Shown here: positions 7,076-14,341 of the stretch, in pieces | How the letters are laid out: the number at the start of each line of letters is the position of its first letter | Position numbering within the stretch: the stretch's first letter is position 1 | NCBI GenBank assembly: GCA_963822435.1 | Contig: CAWGHN010000004.1 | Span: 1,054,001-1,118,000 of the forward strand | Direction of reading: 5' to 3' | Source of the DNA: JAUYQR01 sp963822435 | Lineage (GTDB): Bacteria > Pseudomonadota > Alphaproteobacteria > Rhodobacterales > Rhodobacteraceae | DNA: 64,000 nt | Notes under the pieces: model-generated | Told to the model about the DNA's origin: nothing | Seen by the model: the letters and a program-made list of their open reading frames with translations, nothing else | Databases searched by the model: none | Position numbers and translations under genes: made by a program

Positions 7076-8747
7076 ATGTATTCCTATTCCGATTTCGACG
7101 AGGCCTTTGTCCGCACCCGTGTTGCCCAATTCACCGATCAGGTGGAGCGGCGCCTTGACGGCAGCCTGACGGAGGATGAATTCCGCCCGCTTCGCCTGAT
7201 GAACGGGCTTTACCTGCAACTGCACGCCTACATGCTGCGCATCGCCATTCCCTACGGCACGGTTTCCCCGCGCCAGATGCGGCAATTGGCAATGATCGCC
7301 GACACCTGGGACAAGGGCTATGGCCACTTTACCACGCGGCAGAACATCCAGTTCAACTGGCCGAAGCTGCCCGATGTGCCGGCTATCCTGCAGGCCTTGG
7401 CCGATGTCGAGATGCACGCGATCCAGACCAGCGGAAACTGCGTGCGCAACGTCACGGCGGATCATTTCGCCGGGGCCGCGGCGGACGAGATCGACGATCC
7501 CCGCCCCTATGCCGAGCTTCTGCGCCAATGGTCGACCGACCACCCGGAGTTCCAGTTTCTGCCGCGCAAATTCAAGATCGCCATCACCGGCAGCCCGAAT
7601 GACCGCGCCGTGACACGGGCGCATGACATCGGCCTGCGCATGGTACGCAATGCGGCGGGTGAACCGGGGTTCGAAGTGATGGTGGGCGGCGGTCTGGGAC
7701 GCACCCCGATGATCGGCATCACAGTGCGGGAGTTCCTGCCCGAAGCCGACCTGTTGCCGTATGTCGAGGCGGTCCTCAGCGTCTACAATACGCTTGGCCG
7801 GCGCGACAACAAATACAAGGCGCGGATCAAGATCACGGTGCACGAGACGGGCGCCGAGGAAATCACCCGGATGGTCGAAGAACGGTTCGCCGAACTGCGG
7901 CCTGCCTTCGGCGGGGCGGATCAGGCGCTGCTGGACGATATCCGCGCGGCGTTTGCACCGCCCGCCTTCCGCAATGGGCCAGTCGATGGGTTCGATGCCT
8001 TCTACAGGGCCGACCCTGTGTTTCGGGCCTGGGCCGATACAAACCTGTCGGAACACCGCAACGCGCAATATGCGATCGTGACGATCAGCCTGAAGGCGCA
8101 TGGTGCAACACCGGGCGACGCGACATCCGACCAGATGCGGTTGATGGCCGATCTGGCCGAAAAGTATGGACACAGCGACCTGCGCATCAGCCACGAGCAG
8201 AACGTCATCCTGCCGCATGTCCACAAATCCGATCTGCCAGCGGTGCATGCCGCGTTGGCGCAGACCGGGCTTGGCACGGCGAACGTCGGGCTTCTGTCGG
8301 ACATCATCGCCTGCCCCGGCATGGATTATTGCAGCCTTGCCACCGCCCGTTCGATCCCTGTCGCGCAGGAACTGGCGACGCATTTCGAAGAGCTGAAGCT
8401 GGAACACGAGATCGGGCCGCTGAAGATCAAGATCTCGGGCTGCATCAATGCCTGCGGGCATCACCATGTCGGGCATATCGGAATCCTCGGCCTAGACCGC
8501 GCGGGTGTGGAAAACTATCAGATCACACTGGGCGGCGACGGCACGGAAACCGCTGTGATCGGTGAAAAGACTGGCCCCGGCTTTGCCTATGACGAAATCG
8601 TGCCCGCGATCGAGCGTATCCTGCGCGCCTATCTGGGCCTGCGGCTGGAGGCTTCGGAAACCTTCCTGCAAGCCTATCGCCGAGTTCGGGCTGGAGCCGT
8701 TCAAGGCGGCGCTCTACGGCTCGGAAGGCGAAAAAGATGCCGCGTGA
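7076..8747 (+). CDS. cysI: Nitrite/sulfite reductase haemoprotein (CysI-type), apparent 1-base frameshift near the 3' end
   Basis: This siroheme/[4Fe-4S] enzyme reduces sulfite to sulfide in cysteine biosynthesis. The metallo-centre cysteines are in ACPGMDYCSLA and SGCINACGHHH. No flavoprotein CysJ is adjacent, so ferredoxin is the likely donor. As sequenced, the frame runs on to 8788 and its last 35 codons have an unnatural composition. Skipping one C at 8680-8681 restores YREFGLEPFKAALYGSEG and a TGA at 8745-8747, overlapping the cysH start by 11 bases, as expected for this operon. The corrected product is 556 residues. I take the shift as a sequencing error or a recent mutation. The start ATG at 7076 follows the DUF2849 stop. 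Confidence 0.9.
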
Positions 8748-9486
8748 TCTGCACTCCGGCCCGGTGGCGGAACGGGTTGCGGCGCTGAACGCGCGCTACA
8801 AGCACCACTCGGCCACGGCGGTGCTGGAACATGCCTTGAAGGACGATGATCTGGGCCGGGTGGCGCTGGTGTCGTCGTTCGGGTCGGAATCGGTTGTGCT
8901 GCTGCATCTGGTCAGCGTGATTGCCCCGGAAACGCCGGTGCTGTTCGTCGATACCCGGATGCTGTTTCAAGAGACGTTGGATTACCAGCGCGACCTGGCC
9001 GAACGGCTGGCGCTGTGCGACATCCGCACGATCCGCGCCAACCCGGCGCGGGTGGGGTTTGAAGACCCGGATGGCACCCTGCACCAGTTTTCGACCGACG
9101 CCTGTTGCAATGTGCGCAAGGTGGAGCCGCTGGAGCGCGCGCTGTCGACCTTCGACGGCTGGATCACCGGGCGCAAGAGGTTCCAGAACTCGGACCGCGG
9201 CACGATCGACTTCTTTGAAAACGAGGGCGACTTCCGCATCAAGGTGAACCCCTTGGCGCATTGGGGCCGTGAGGACCTTGAGGAATACATGGTGGAGAAC
9301 CGCCTGCCCCGGCATCCGCTGGTCGCCAAGGGCTACCCGTCCATCGGCTGCGCGCCCTGCACGAGTGCGGTGAAGCCCGGCGAAGACCCCCGTGCCGGTC
9401 GCTGGCGCGGGCAGGCGAAAACCGAATGCGGCATCCATTTCATCGACGGCAAAGCCGTGAGAACCCCGAAGGAGAGCGCGGCATGA
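8737..9486 (+). CDS. cysH: APS reductase (assimilatory, [4Fe-4S] type)
   Basis: The enzyme reduces adenylyl sulfate to sulfite and AMP using thioredoxin or glutathione. The 249-residue protein has the iron-sulfur ligands C123-C124 (STDACCNVRK) and C205/C208 (GCAPCTSAV), and the catalytic cysteine C231 in KTECGIH. Presence of both cysteine pairs marks it as an APS rather than a PAPS reductase. The P-loop-like segment SSFGSESVVLLHLV binds the nucleotide. It overlaps the preceding sulfite reductase by 11 bases and the following DUF934 gene by four. Confidence 0.95.
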   Translation: MPRDLHSGPVAERVAALNARYKHHSATAVLEHALKDDDLGRVALVSSFGSESVVLLHLVSVIAPETPVLFVDTRMLFQETLDYQRDLAERLALCDIRTIRANPARVGFEDPDGTLHQFSTDACCNVRKVEPLERALSTFDGWITGRKRFQNSDRGTIDFFENEGDFRIKVNPLAHWGREDLEEYMVENRLPRHPLVAKGYPSIGCAPCTSAVKPGEDPRAGRWRGQAKTECGIHFIDGKAVRTPKESAA

Positions 9487-9887
9487 GCGTGATCGTGACC
9501 GACGCAGGCTTTCGGCCTGCAAACGAGGTGCAGGCCGTAACCCTGGCCGATCTGGCCGCGCATCAGGGCGTGCTGGACCTTGCCCATACAGATGATCCCG
9601 AGGCGGTGGCACCGTATCTGGCCAACCTTACGCTTATCCGCGTGTCGTTTCCGGCATTCAATGACGGGCGCGCCTTCACGGTCGCGCGGCGCCTGCGGAT
9701 GCTGGGCTACCGGGGCGAATTGCGCGCAACGGGGCCGGTGATCGCGGATCAGTATGCGATGGCGCGGCGCGTCGGCTTTGACGCGGTGGAAATCCCCGAC
9801 GAGTTGGCCGCGCGCCAGCCCGAAGACCAGTGGAAGTTCCGCGCCGACTGGCGCCAGCACGACTACCAATCAAGGCTGCGCGCCTGA
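9483..9887 (+). CDS. DUF934 protein of the sulfate-assimilation operon
   Basis: The 134-residue protein contains LTLIRVSFPAFNDGRAFTVA and LRMLGYRGELRATG, followed by RRVGFDAVEIPDEL, all typical of DUF934. The family is confined to sulfate-assimilation operons of proteobacteria and has no assigned reaction. Here it is coupled to cysH by an ATGA overlap, and a terminator-like hairpin follows. A role as an assembly or electron-transfer partner of the reductases is inferred from context. Confidence 0.85.
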   Translation: MSVIVTDAGFRPANEVQAVTLADLAAHQGVLDLAHTDDPEAVAPYLANLTLIRVSFPAFNDGRAFTVARRLRMLGYRGELRATGPVIADQYAMARRVGFDAVEIPDELAARQPEDQWKFRADWRQHDYQSRLRA

Positions 9888-9909
9888 ACTCCCAGCAACT
9901 CGGCGATGC

Positions 9910-9944
9910 GCCGCGCGTCGGGCTTTCCCCCCGCGCGGCTTTTG
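9910..9944 (+). terminator. Intrinsic terminator ending the cys operon
   Basis: GCCGCGCG (9910-9917) and CGCGCGGC (9932-9939) form an 8-bp stem with a 14-base loop, followed at once by TTTT. It lies between DUF934 and the ferredoxin-NADP reductase gene, which suggests the latter has its own promoter or relies on read-through. Confidence 0.5.
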
Positions 9945-9965
9945 CCTTAAGAGAGGGTCGTCCCC

Positions 9966-10793
9966 ATGACGGAGCTTTCCCCAGTGACCACGCCCGAAGC
10001 CGCAGCAAAGCCGCACCTGCCCGACGCCCAGACGGTGACTGCCGTGACCCATTGGACCGACCGGTTGTTTTCGTTCCGCGTGACGCGGCCGAAATCACTG
10101 CGCTTCCGGTCGGGTGAGTTCGTGATGATTGGGCTTCTGGGCGACAACGGCAAACCTTTGCTGCGCGCCTATTCCATTGCCTCGCCGGCGTGGGACGAGG
10201 AGCTGGAGTTCTACTCGATCAAGGTGCCGGACGGGCCACTGACCAGCCGGCTTCAGCATATCAAGGTCGGCGACGAAATCATCCTGCGCCCCAAACCCGT
10301 GGGCACGCTGGTGCATGACGCGCTGCTGCCGGGAAGCAGGCTGTGGTTTCTGGCGACCGGCACCGGGATTGCACCCTTCGCCAGCCTGATGCGTGAGCCG
10401 GAGACCTATGAGAAATACGATCAGGTCATCATGATGCACACCTGCCGCGAGGTGGCGGAGCTGGAGTATGGCCGGCAGTTGGTCGAAAGCCTGAAGGACG
10501 ATCCGCTGATCGGGGAACTGGTCGGCGACAAGCTGAAGTATTACCCGACGACCACACGCGAACCCTTTGCCCAGATGGGCCGGATCACCGACAACCTGAC
10601 CAGCGGCAAGGTGTTTGCCGACCTTGGGCTGGCGCCGATGGATGCCGAGGAGGACCGCGCCATGGTCTGCGGCAGCCTTGCGTTCAACCACGATGTGAAG
10701 GCGGTGCTGGAGGGGTTCGGGCTGCGGGAGGGAGCGAATTCGGAGCCATTGGAATATGTGGTCGAAAAGGCCTTCGTCGGCGACGGGATCTGA
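9966..10793 (+). CDS. fpr: Ferredoxin-NADP reductase
   Basis: This 275-residue flavoenzyme moves electrons between NADPH and ferredoxin or flavodoxin. The FAD site is RAYSIASPAWDEELEF, the NADP site LATGTGIAPFASLMREP, and a MVCGSLAFNHDVK segment lies near the C-terminus; it matches the bacterial subclass I FPR. Its place right after the sulfite-reduction genes, which lack a CysJ flavoprotein, suggests it supplies their electrons, although a terminator-like hairpin separates them. An Fpr in this family also takes part in oxidative-stress defence. Confidence 0.93.
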   Translation: MTELSPVTTPEAAAKPHLPDAQTVTAVTHWTDRLFSFRVTRPKSLRFRSGEFVMIGLLGDNGKPLLRAYSIASPAWDEELEFYSIKVPDGPLTSRLQHIKVGDEIILRPKPVGTLVHDALLPGSRLWFLATGTGIAPFASLMREPETYEKYDQVIMMHTCREVAELEYGRQLVESLKDDPLIGELVGDKLKYYPTTTREPFAQMGRITDNLTSGKVFADLGLAPMDAEEDRAMVCGSLAFNHDVKAVLEGFGLREGANSEPLEYVVEKAFVGDGI

Positions 10794-10795
10794 GC

Positions 10796-10810
10796 GTCCC
10801 ACCGTGGGAC
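10796..10810. repeat. Palindrome GTCCCAC-C-GTGGGAC, copy 1
   Basis: This near-perfect 15-base palindrome starts three bases after the fpr stop codon. A second copy with the same arms starts two bases after the hutU stop codon (56389-56403). As RNA it could fold as a 5-bp hairpin. Confidence 0.6.
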
Positions 10811-10888
10811 AAATTTCGGCGGCAGAAAAATCAATGGCTTGCGGTGCCGAGTTAGGAAACCGTTAGGAATTGCCCGACCCGTTGAAAC

Positions 10889-10926
10889 AAAAAAGGCCGC
10901 CGGAACCATGTTCCCGCGGCCTTTGG
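10889..10926 (-). terminator. Intrinsic terminator of the Ala-rich membrane protein gene
   Basis: On the minus strand AAAGGCCGC and GCGGCCTTT pair, with an inner GGAAC/GTTCC stem, and a T run follows. It lies 22 bases after the stop codon at 10948. Confidence 0.75.
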
Positions 10927-10947
10927 TTTCAAAGCGTCGAAGCCAGA

Positions 10948-11430
10948 TCAGAGACCCAGCGCGGTGCGGACCTGAGCCACGGTGTCGGCAACCAGCGCGG
11001 GGTTCGCGCGGGCAGCTTCGACAGCGGTCTTGAGCGTGGTCTTGGTCGCGTCGTCGAGGGTCGAGCCGTCGATCAGCGCCACGACGCTGTCAGCGTTGAA
11101 GGCGGCCGGATCAAGGGCTGCGGCAGCGTCGGTCACGGCCGCGGTCGCGCCTTCCACGGCAGCGGTGGCGCCTTCCACGGCGTCGGTCGCAGCGGCGGCG
11201 GCATCGGCAGCGGCGGCTTCGGCAGCGGCGGTTGCGGCGGCGGCAGCTTCGGCAGCGGCAGCTTCGGCGGCAGCGGCTTCGGCAGCGGCGGCTTCAGCGG
11301 CAGCGGCAGCCTCGGCTTCGGCAGCAGCGGCAGCAGCGGCGGCTTCCTGTGCGGGCTTGTAGCTGAATTGGTAATACCCGCCGGCGGCGAGCAGGATGAT
11401 GACGGCACCGATGATGACGTTTCTGTTCAT
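10948..11430 (-). CDS. Ala-rich membrane-anchored protein
   Basis: The 160-residue protein starts MNRNVIIGAVIILLAAGGYY, one membrane segment that probably works as an uncleaved signal anchor. Residues about 26-95 are almost only Ala with regular Glu (AAEAAA repeats), likely a long helix in the periplasm. The last 60 residues (DSVVALIDGSTLDDATKTTL and onward) look like a small helical domain. I do not recognise a family with a known function. Start choice follows GGGAG seven bases upstream; an upstream in-frame ATG at 11472 is less likely. The Ala-rich part resembles the one in the OmpA-family protein at 14342. Confidence 0.75.
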   Translation of the reverse strand: MNRNVIIGAVIILLAAGGYYQFSYKPAQEAAAAAAAAEAEAAAAAEAAAAEAAAAEAAAAEAAAAATAAAEAAAADAAAAATDAVEGATAAVEGATAAVTDAAAALDPAAFNADSVVALIDGSTLDDATKTTLKTAVEAARANPALVADTVAQVRTALGL

Positions 11431-11536
11431 GTGATATTCTCCCATAACCGGAGGGTCCGGATGCGCGGTCATATGGCAGTTTGACTTACCGTTGAAAAGA
11501 CCGCTGCGTTAAATCGGCTGAAAAAGCCCGGTTTGT

Positions 11537-11559
11537 CGCGGAATGAGCCTCATTCCGCG
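11537..11559. promoter_or_regulatory. Perfect 23-base palindrome upstream of infC
   Basis: The arm CGCGGAATGAG is followed by one C and then its exact reverse complement. It sits just upstream of the candidate infC -35 element and between two divergent genes, a position typical of an activator or operator site. The binding protein is not identified. Confidence 0.5.
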
Positions 11560-11570
11560 GCGGTTGGCGG

Positions 11571-11599
11571 TTGAAGTGGCGCGGTGAGGGGTCTAGATT
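11571..11599 (+). promoter_or_regulatory. Candidate sigma70 promoter of infC
   Basis: TTGAAG (11571-11576) and TAGATT (11594-11599) have a 17-base spacer. The expected transcript would start about 30 bases before the infC start codon. Confidence 0.5.
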
Positions 11600-11635
11600 G
11601 CCGCCGCAACCGACAACAACCGAAGGACGCTTGCC

Positions 11636-12175
11636 ATAGCCCGCAGACCGCACAATGCCCCGCCCCAGCGCGAAACCGGACCCCGGATCAATGACCGCAT
11701 CCGGTCGCCGGAGATCCGCCTGATCGGCGCGGATGGTGAAAACGTCGGCGTTGTTACCCCGGCCCGGGCGATGGCCCTTGCTGAAGAGGCGGGGCTGGAC
11801 CTCGTCGAAATCTCGCCCAATGCCGAACCGCCGGTCTGCAAGATCATGGACTTCGGCAAGTTCAAATACGAGACGCAGAAGCGCGAGGCCGAAGCGCGCA
11901 AGAAGCAGAAGATCATCGAGATCAAGGAAATCAAGTTCCGGCCCGGCACCGACACGCATGACTATGACGTGAAGATGCGGTCGGTGGTGAAGTTTCTGGA
12001 AGAAGGCGACAAGGTGAAGGTCACCCTGCGCTTTCGTGGCCGCGAAATGGCGCACCAGGATCTGGGGCTGGAATTGCTGCGCCGTGTCGAGGAAGACGTG
12101 GCCGCGATCGGCAAGATTGAATCCTTCCCTCGGCTGGAAGGCCGCCAGATGGTGATGATGATCGGACCGAAGTGA
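11636..12175 (+). CDS. infC: Translation initiation factor IF-3, AUA start
   Basis: IF-3 binds the 30S subunit, prevents premature subunit joining and rejects non-canonical start codons. From ATG 11771 alone the protein would lack its N-terminal domain. Upstream, the same frame encodes ARRPHNAPPQRETGPRINDR and RIRSPEIRLIGADGENVGV, the conserved N-terminal domain, back to an ATA codon at 11636 with AAGGA eight bases before it and no in-frame ATG, GTG or TTG in suitable position. Starting there gives 179 residues, the normal IF-3 length. A rare start (AUU in E. coli) lets IF-3 repress its own synthesis, so AUA fits. The C-terminal domain includes EIKFRPGTDTHDYDVKMRSV and ends GRQMVMMIGPK. Confidence 0.93.
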   Translation: MARRPHNAPPQRETGPRINDRIRSPEIRLIGADGENVGVVTPARAMALAEEAGLDLVEISPNAEPPVCKIMDFGKFKYETQKREAEARKKQKIIEIKEIKFRPGTDTHDYDVKMRSVVKFLEEGDKVKVTLRFRGREMAHQDLGLELLRRVEEDVAAIGKIESFPRLEGRQMVMMIGPK

Positions 12176-12200
12176 CGGTCTGACCCACAGGACGATGTGA

Positions 12201-12231
12201 AAGCCGGGCCTACGCCCGGCTTTTGTCTTTT
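12201..12231 (+). terminator. Intrinsic terminator of infC
   Basis: GCCGGGC-CTAC-GCCCGGC followed by TTTTGTCTTTT lies 26 bases after the infC stop. The stem also holds the last codons and stop of the convergent molybdopterin-binding protein gene. Confidence 0.85.
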
Positions 12232-13226
12232 GGCTCGCGGGCTTGTGGCCGGGTGGGGATTTCCTTCAACAGCCCGCCCACCCCCATCGCGGCGATCTGG
12301 TCATCGCCCACCGGCAAGGCGCAGGCCAGCCGTTCCAGAACCCAATCCGCGCCGTTCAGGGCCGGGCTGCGGGCACAGCCGGGAAGGCCGATCACCGGGC
12401 GGTCGCCAAGCTGACCCACGAACAGAAGGTTGCCCGGATCGACCGGCATCCCGAAGCGGGTGACGGTGCCGCCCGCCTGGCGCAGGCCTTCGGGCGCGGT
12501 GTCGTGCAGGTCGGAGGTGGCCGAGCCGGTGAGGATCAAGAGCATCTCACCCGACGCGGTGCGCAGCGCGTCGGCCACGGCGGCGGTCTGGTGCGGAACC
12601 GTGACCGTCTGCACCAGCGCCATGCCAAGGGCTGCAACGCGCGCCGCGACCGCCCTTGCGCCTTTGGCGGCGAGCTTTTCCTCCATGCCCGGCACTTCGG
12701 TCAGGATCAGGCTTGCGGTGCGACGCTGGACCGGCAGGACGCGGATCGCGCCGCGCGCAACCATGCAGGCTTCGGTCAGGGCGGCGGCGGGAACGGCGTA
12801 GGCGATGATCTTGACGGTGCCGGTCAGCACGCCGCCGGTCACCCGGGTCAGCGGCGGCAGCGTGGCAAGCGTGAGGGCGGGGTGGATACGGTTGAGCGCG
12901 TGGATCGCCGCTGTGTCAAGGTCGGCCAGCCCGGGCCCGACGGCGTTGAGGTTGACGCGGCCGGTGAAGGCGGTCGACACCGACAGCCCCTGCCCCGCCG
13001 GATCAGGCACCAGCGCCGCTGCAAGGCGTGCGGCGGCCTGGTCCTCGGCCACGTCGTCGGGATCGAGGCGGGCGACCGTAACCTCGGCCAGACCAGCGGC
13101 GGCGAGGCGGGCGATGTCGGCGGCGCCAAGCACCCCCCCCTTGCGCAGCCGACCATCGGGCAGCGGCACGGAATGGGCGAGGATTGCGCCCTCTGCCTGA
13201 TCGAGCGGAACCGGACCGAAGCGCAT
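12210..13226 (-). CDS. Molybdopterin-binding protein (MoCF_biosynth domain, MoeA-like)
   Basis: The 338-residue protein resembles the molybdopterin-binding proteins found beside XdhC/CoxF genes. The N-terminal half (VPLDQAEGAILAHSVPLPDG) is MoeA-like, and the C-terminal MoCF_biosynth domain has MLLILTGSATSDLHDTAPE and the PVIGLPGCARSPALNGADW loop. Such proteins probably process or hand over molybdenum cofactor for xanthine-dehydrogenase-family enzymes. Its ATG at 13226 overlaps the stop of the upstream XdhC gene by one base, so the two are coupled. Its stop lies in the infC terminator stem. Confidence 0.85.
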   Translation of the reverse strand: MRFGPVPLDQAEGAILAHSVPLPDGRLRKGGVLGAADIARLAAAGLAEVTVARLDPDDVAEDQAAARLAAALVPDPAGQGLSVSTAFTGRVNLNAVGPGLADLDTAAIHALNRIHPALTLATLPPLTRVTGGVLTGTVKIIAYAVPAAALTEACMVARGAIRVLPVQRRTASLILTEVPGMEEKLAAKGARAVAARVAALGMALVQTVTVPHQTAAVADALRTASGEMLLILTGSATSDLHDTAPEGLRQAGGTVTRFGMPVDPGNLLFVGQLGDRPVIGLPGCARSPALNGADWVLERLACALPVGDDQIAAMGVGGLLKEIPTRPQAREPKDKSRA

Positions 13227-14215
13227 CAAAGCCTCAGGGCGGCGGTGATCTGGGCCATGATGCTGACCGCGATTTCCGCGGGGGTCCGCGCGCCGATGTC
13301 CAGGCCAACGGGGGCGGCGATGCGGGCAATCTCGGCTTCGGAAAATCCGGCGGCGGTCAGGCGATCAACGCGCTTGGCGTGGGTTTTCTTGGACCCGAGC
13401 GCACCGATGTAGAACACCGGGGCGCGCAGGGCAAAGCGCAGGGCGGGATCGTCAAGCTTCGGGTCGTGGGTCAGGGTGACGATGGCGGTGCGGGCATCGG
13501 GGGCGAGTGTCGCCAGCGCGTCGTCAGGCCAATCGTCGAGGATGGTCTGGCCCGGAAAGCGCGCGTCCGAGCCAAAGGCGGCGCGCGGGTCGATGAGGGT
13601 GATTGCATAGCCGCAGGTGTGGGCGATGGCGACGAGGGGTTGGGCGATGTGGACAGCGCCGACCACGATCAGGCGCAAGGGCGGGTTATGCACGGCGATG
13701 AGGCGGCCATCGTCCTCCAGGCCCGAGCGGTCCGATTTCAGGCGCGCGTCGACGGCGGCATCCGCCCCGGCGGGGATAAGGCGGCGCGTCCAGGTGTTGG
13801 TGTCGGTGACCAGCGCCACGGCGCGTGGCGCGGCGCGTGCGGCAACGAGGTCGGCCAGCAGCGGCGCGGCAAGTGCCTGATCGCCCTCGCCCACCGGTTC
13901 CACCAGCACGCGGATCGTGCCGCCACAGGCAAGGCCGACGGAAAACGCGGTCTCGTCGGTGACGCCGAAGGTCAGGATGCGGGGGCGGCGGTCGGCCAGC
14001 GCCTCCAGCGCCTCGGTCACGACCGCGCCTTCGACGCAGCCGCCCGAGACCGAGCCCGTCATTTCGCCATCGCCAGACACCGCAAGCTGGCTGCCGGCCT
14101 GGCGCGGGGCGGAACCCCAGGTTTCGACCACCGTGGCAAGTGCCGCGCCCTTGCCGTCGCGGTGCCAGCCAAGGGCGGTTTCGGGGATGCTGTCATGCGC
14201 GGCGCGGTTGGTCAT
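13226..14215 (-). CDS. XdhC/CoxF-family molybdenum cofactor maturation protein
   Basis: XdhC proteins bind molybdenum cofactor, promote its sulfuration and insert it into xanthine-dehydrogenase-type enzymes. The 329-residue product has both usual domains: the N-terminal XdhC/CoxI domain with TVVETWGSAPRQAGSQLAVS and GSVSGGCVEGAV, and a C-terminal Rossmann domain with LIVVGAVHIAQPLVAIAH and IGALGSKKTHAKR. The start MTNRAAHD at 14215 is chosen because it gives the conserved N-terminus; longer in-frame starts run into non-conserved sequence. No molybdenum hydroxylase gene lies in the window. Confidence 0.88.
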   Translation of the reverse strand: MTNRAAHDSIPETALGWHRDGKGAALATVVETWGSAPRQAGSQLAVSGDGEMTGSVSGGCVEGAVVTEALEALADRRPRILTFGVTDETAFSVGLACGGTIRVLVEPVGEGDQALAAPLLADLVAARAAPRAVALVTDTNTWTRRLIPAGADAAVDARLKSDRSGLEDDGRLIAVHNPPLRLIVVGAVHIAQPLVAIAHTCGYAITLIDPRAAFGSDARFPGQTILDDWPDDALATLAPDARTAIVTLTHDPKLDDPALRFALRAPVFYIGALGSKKTHAKRVDRLTAAGFSEAEIARIAAPVGLDIGARTPAEIAVSIMAQITAALRL

Positions 14216-14289
14216 GGCGGGGCCTTTCGTTGGCGCTGAGGATAGGCTTGCCGCCCCTGCCCTTGCCAGAGGATTCCGCACGAATGGAA

Positions 14290-14317
14290 CGGGGCGCGGG
14301 ATTGCTCCCACGCCCCG
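14290..14317 (-). terminator. GC-rich stem-loop after the OmpA-family gene
   Basis: CGGGGCG-C-GGG, loop ATTGCT, CCC-A-CGCCCCG folds into a strong stem 25 bases beyond the stop at 14342. There is no T run on either strand, so it is a weak terminator call. Confidence 0.3.
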
Positions 14318-14341
14318 CGTTTCGGTGAAGGCCGTGCTGGA

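Noticed and set aside
7013..8476. 487-codon minus-strand open frame
   Set aside because: Antisense to sulfite reductase, which has siroheme and Fe-S ligand motifs.
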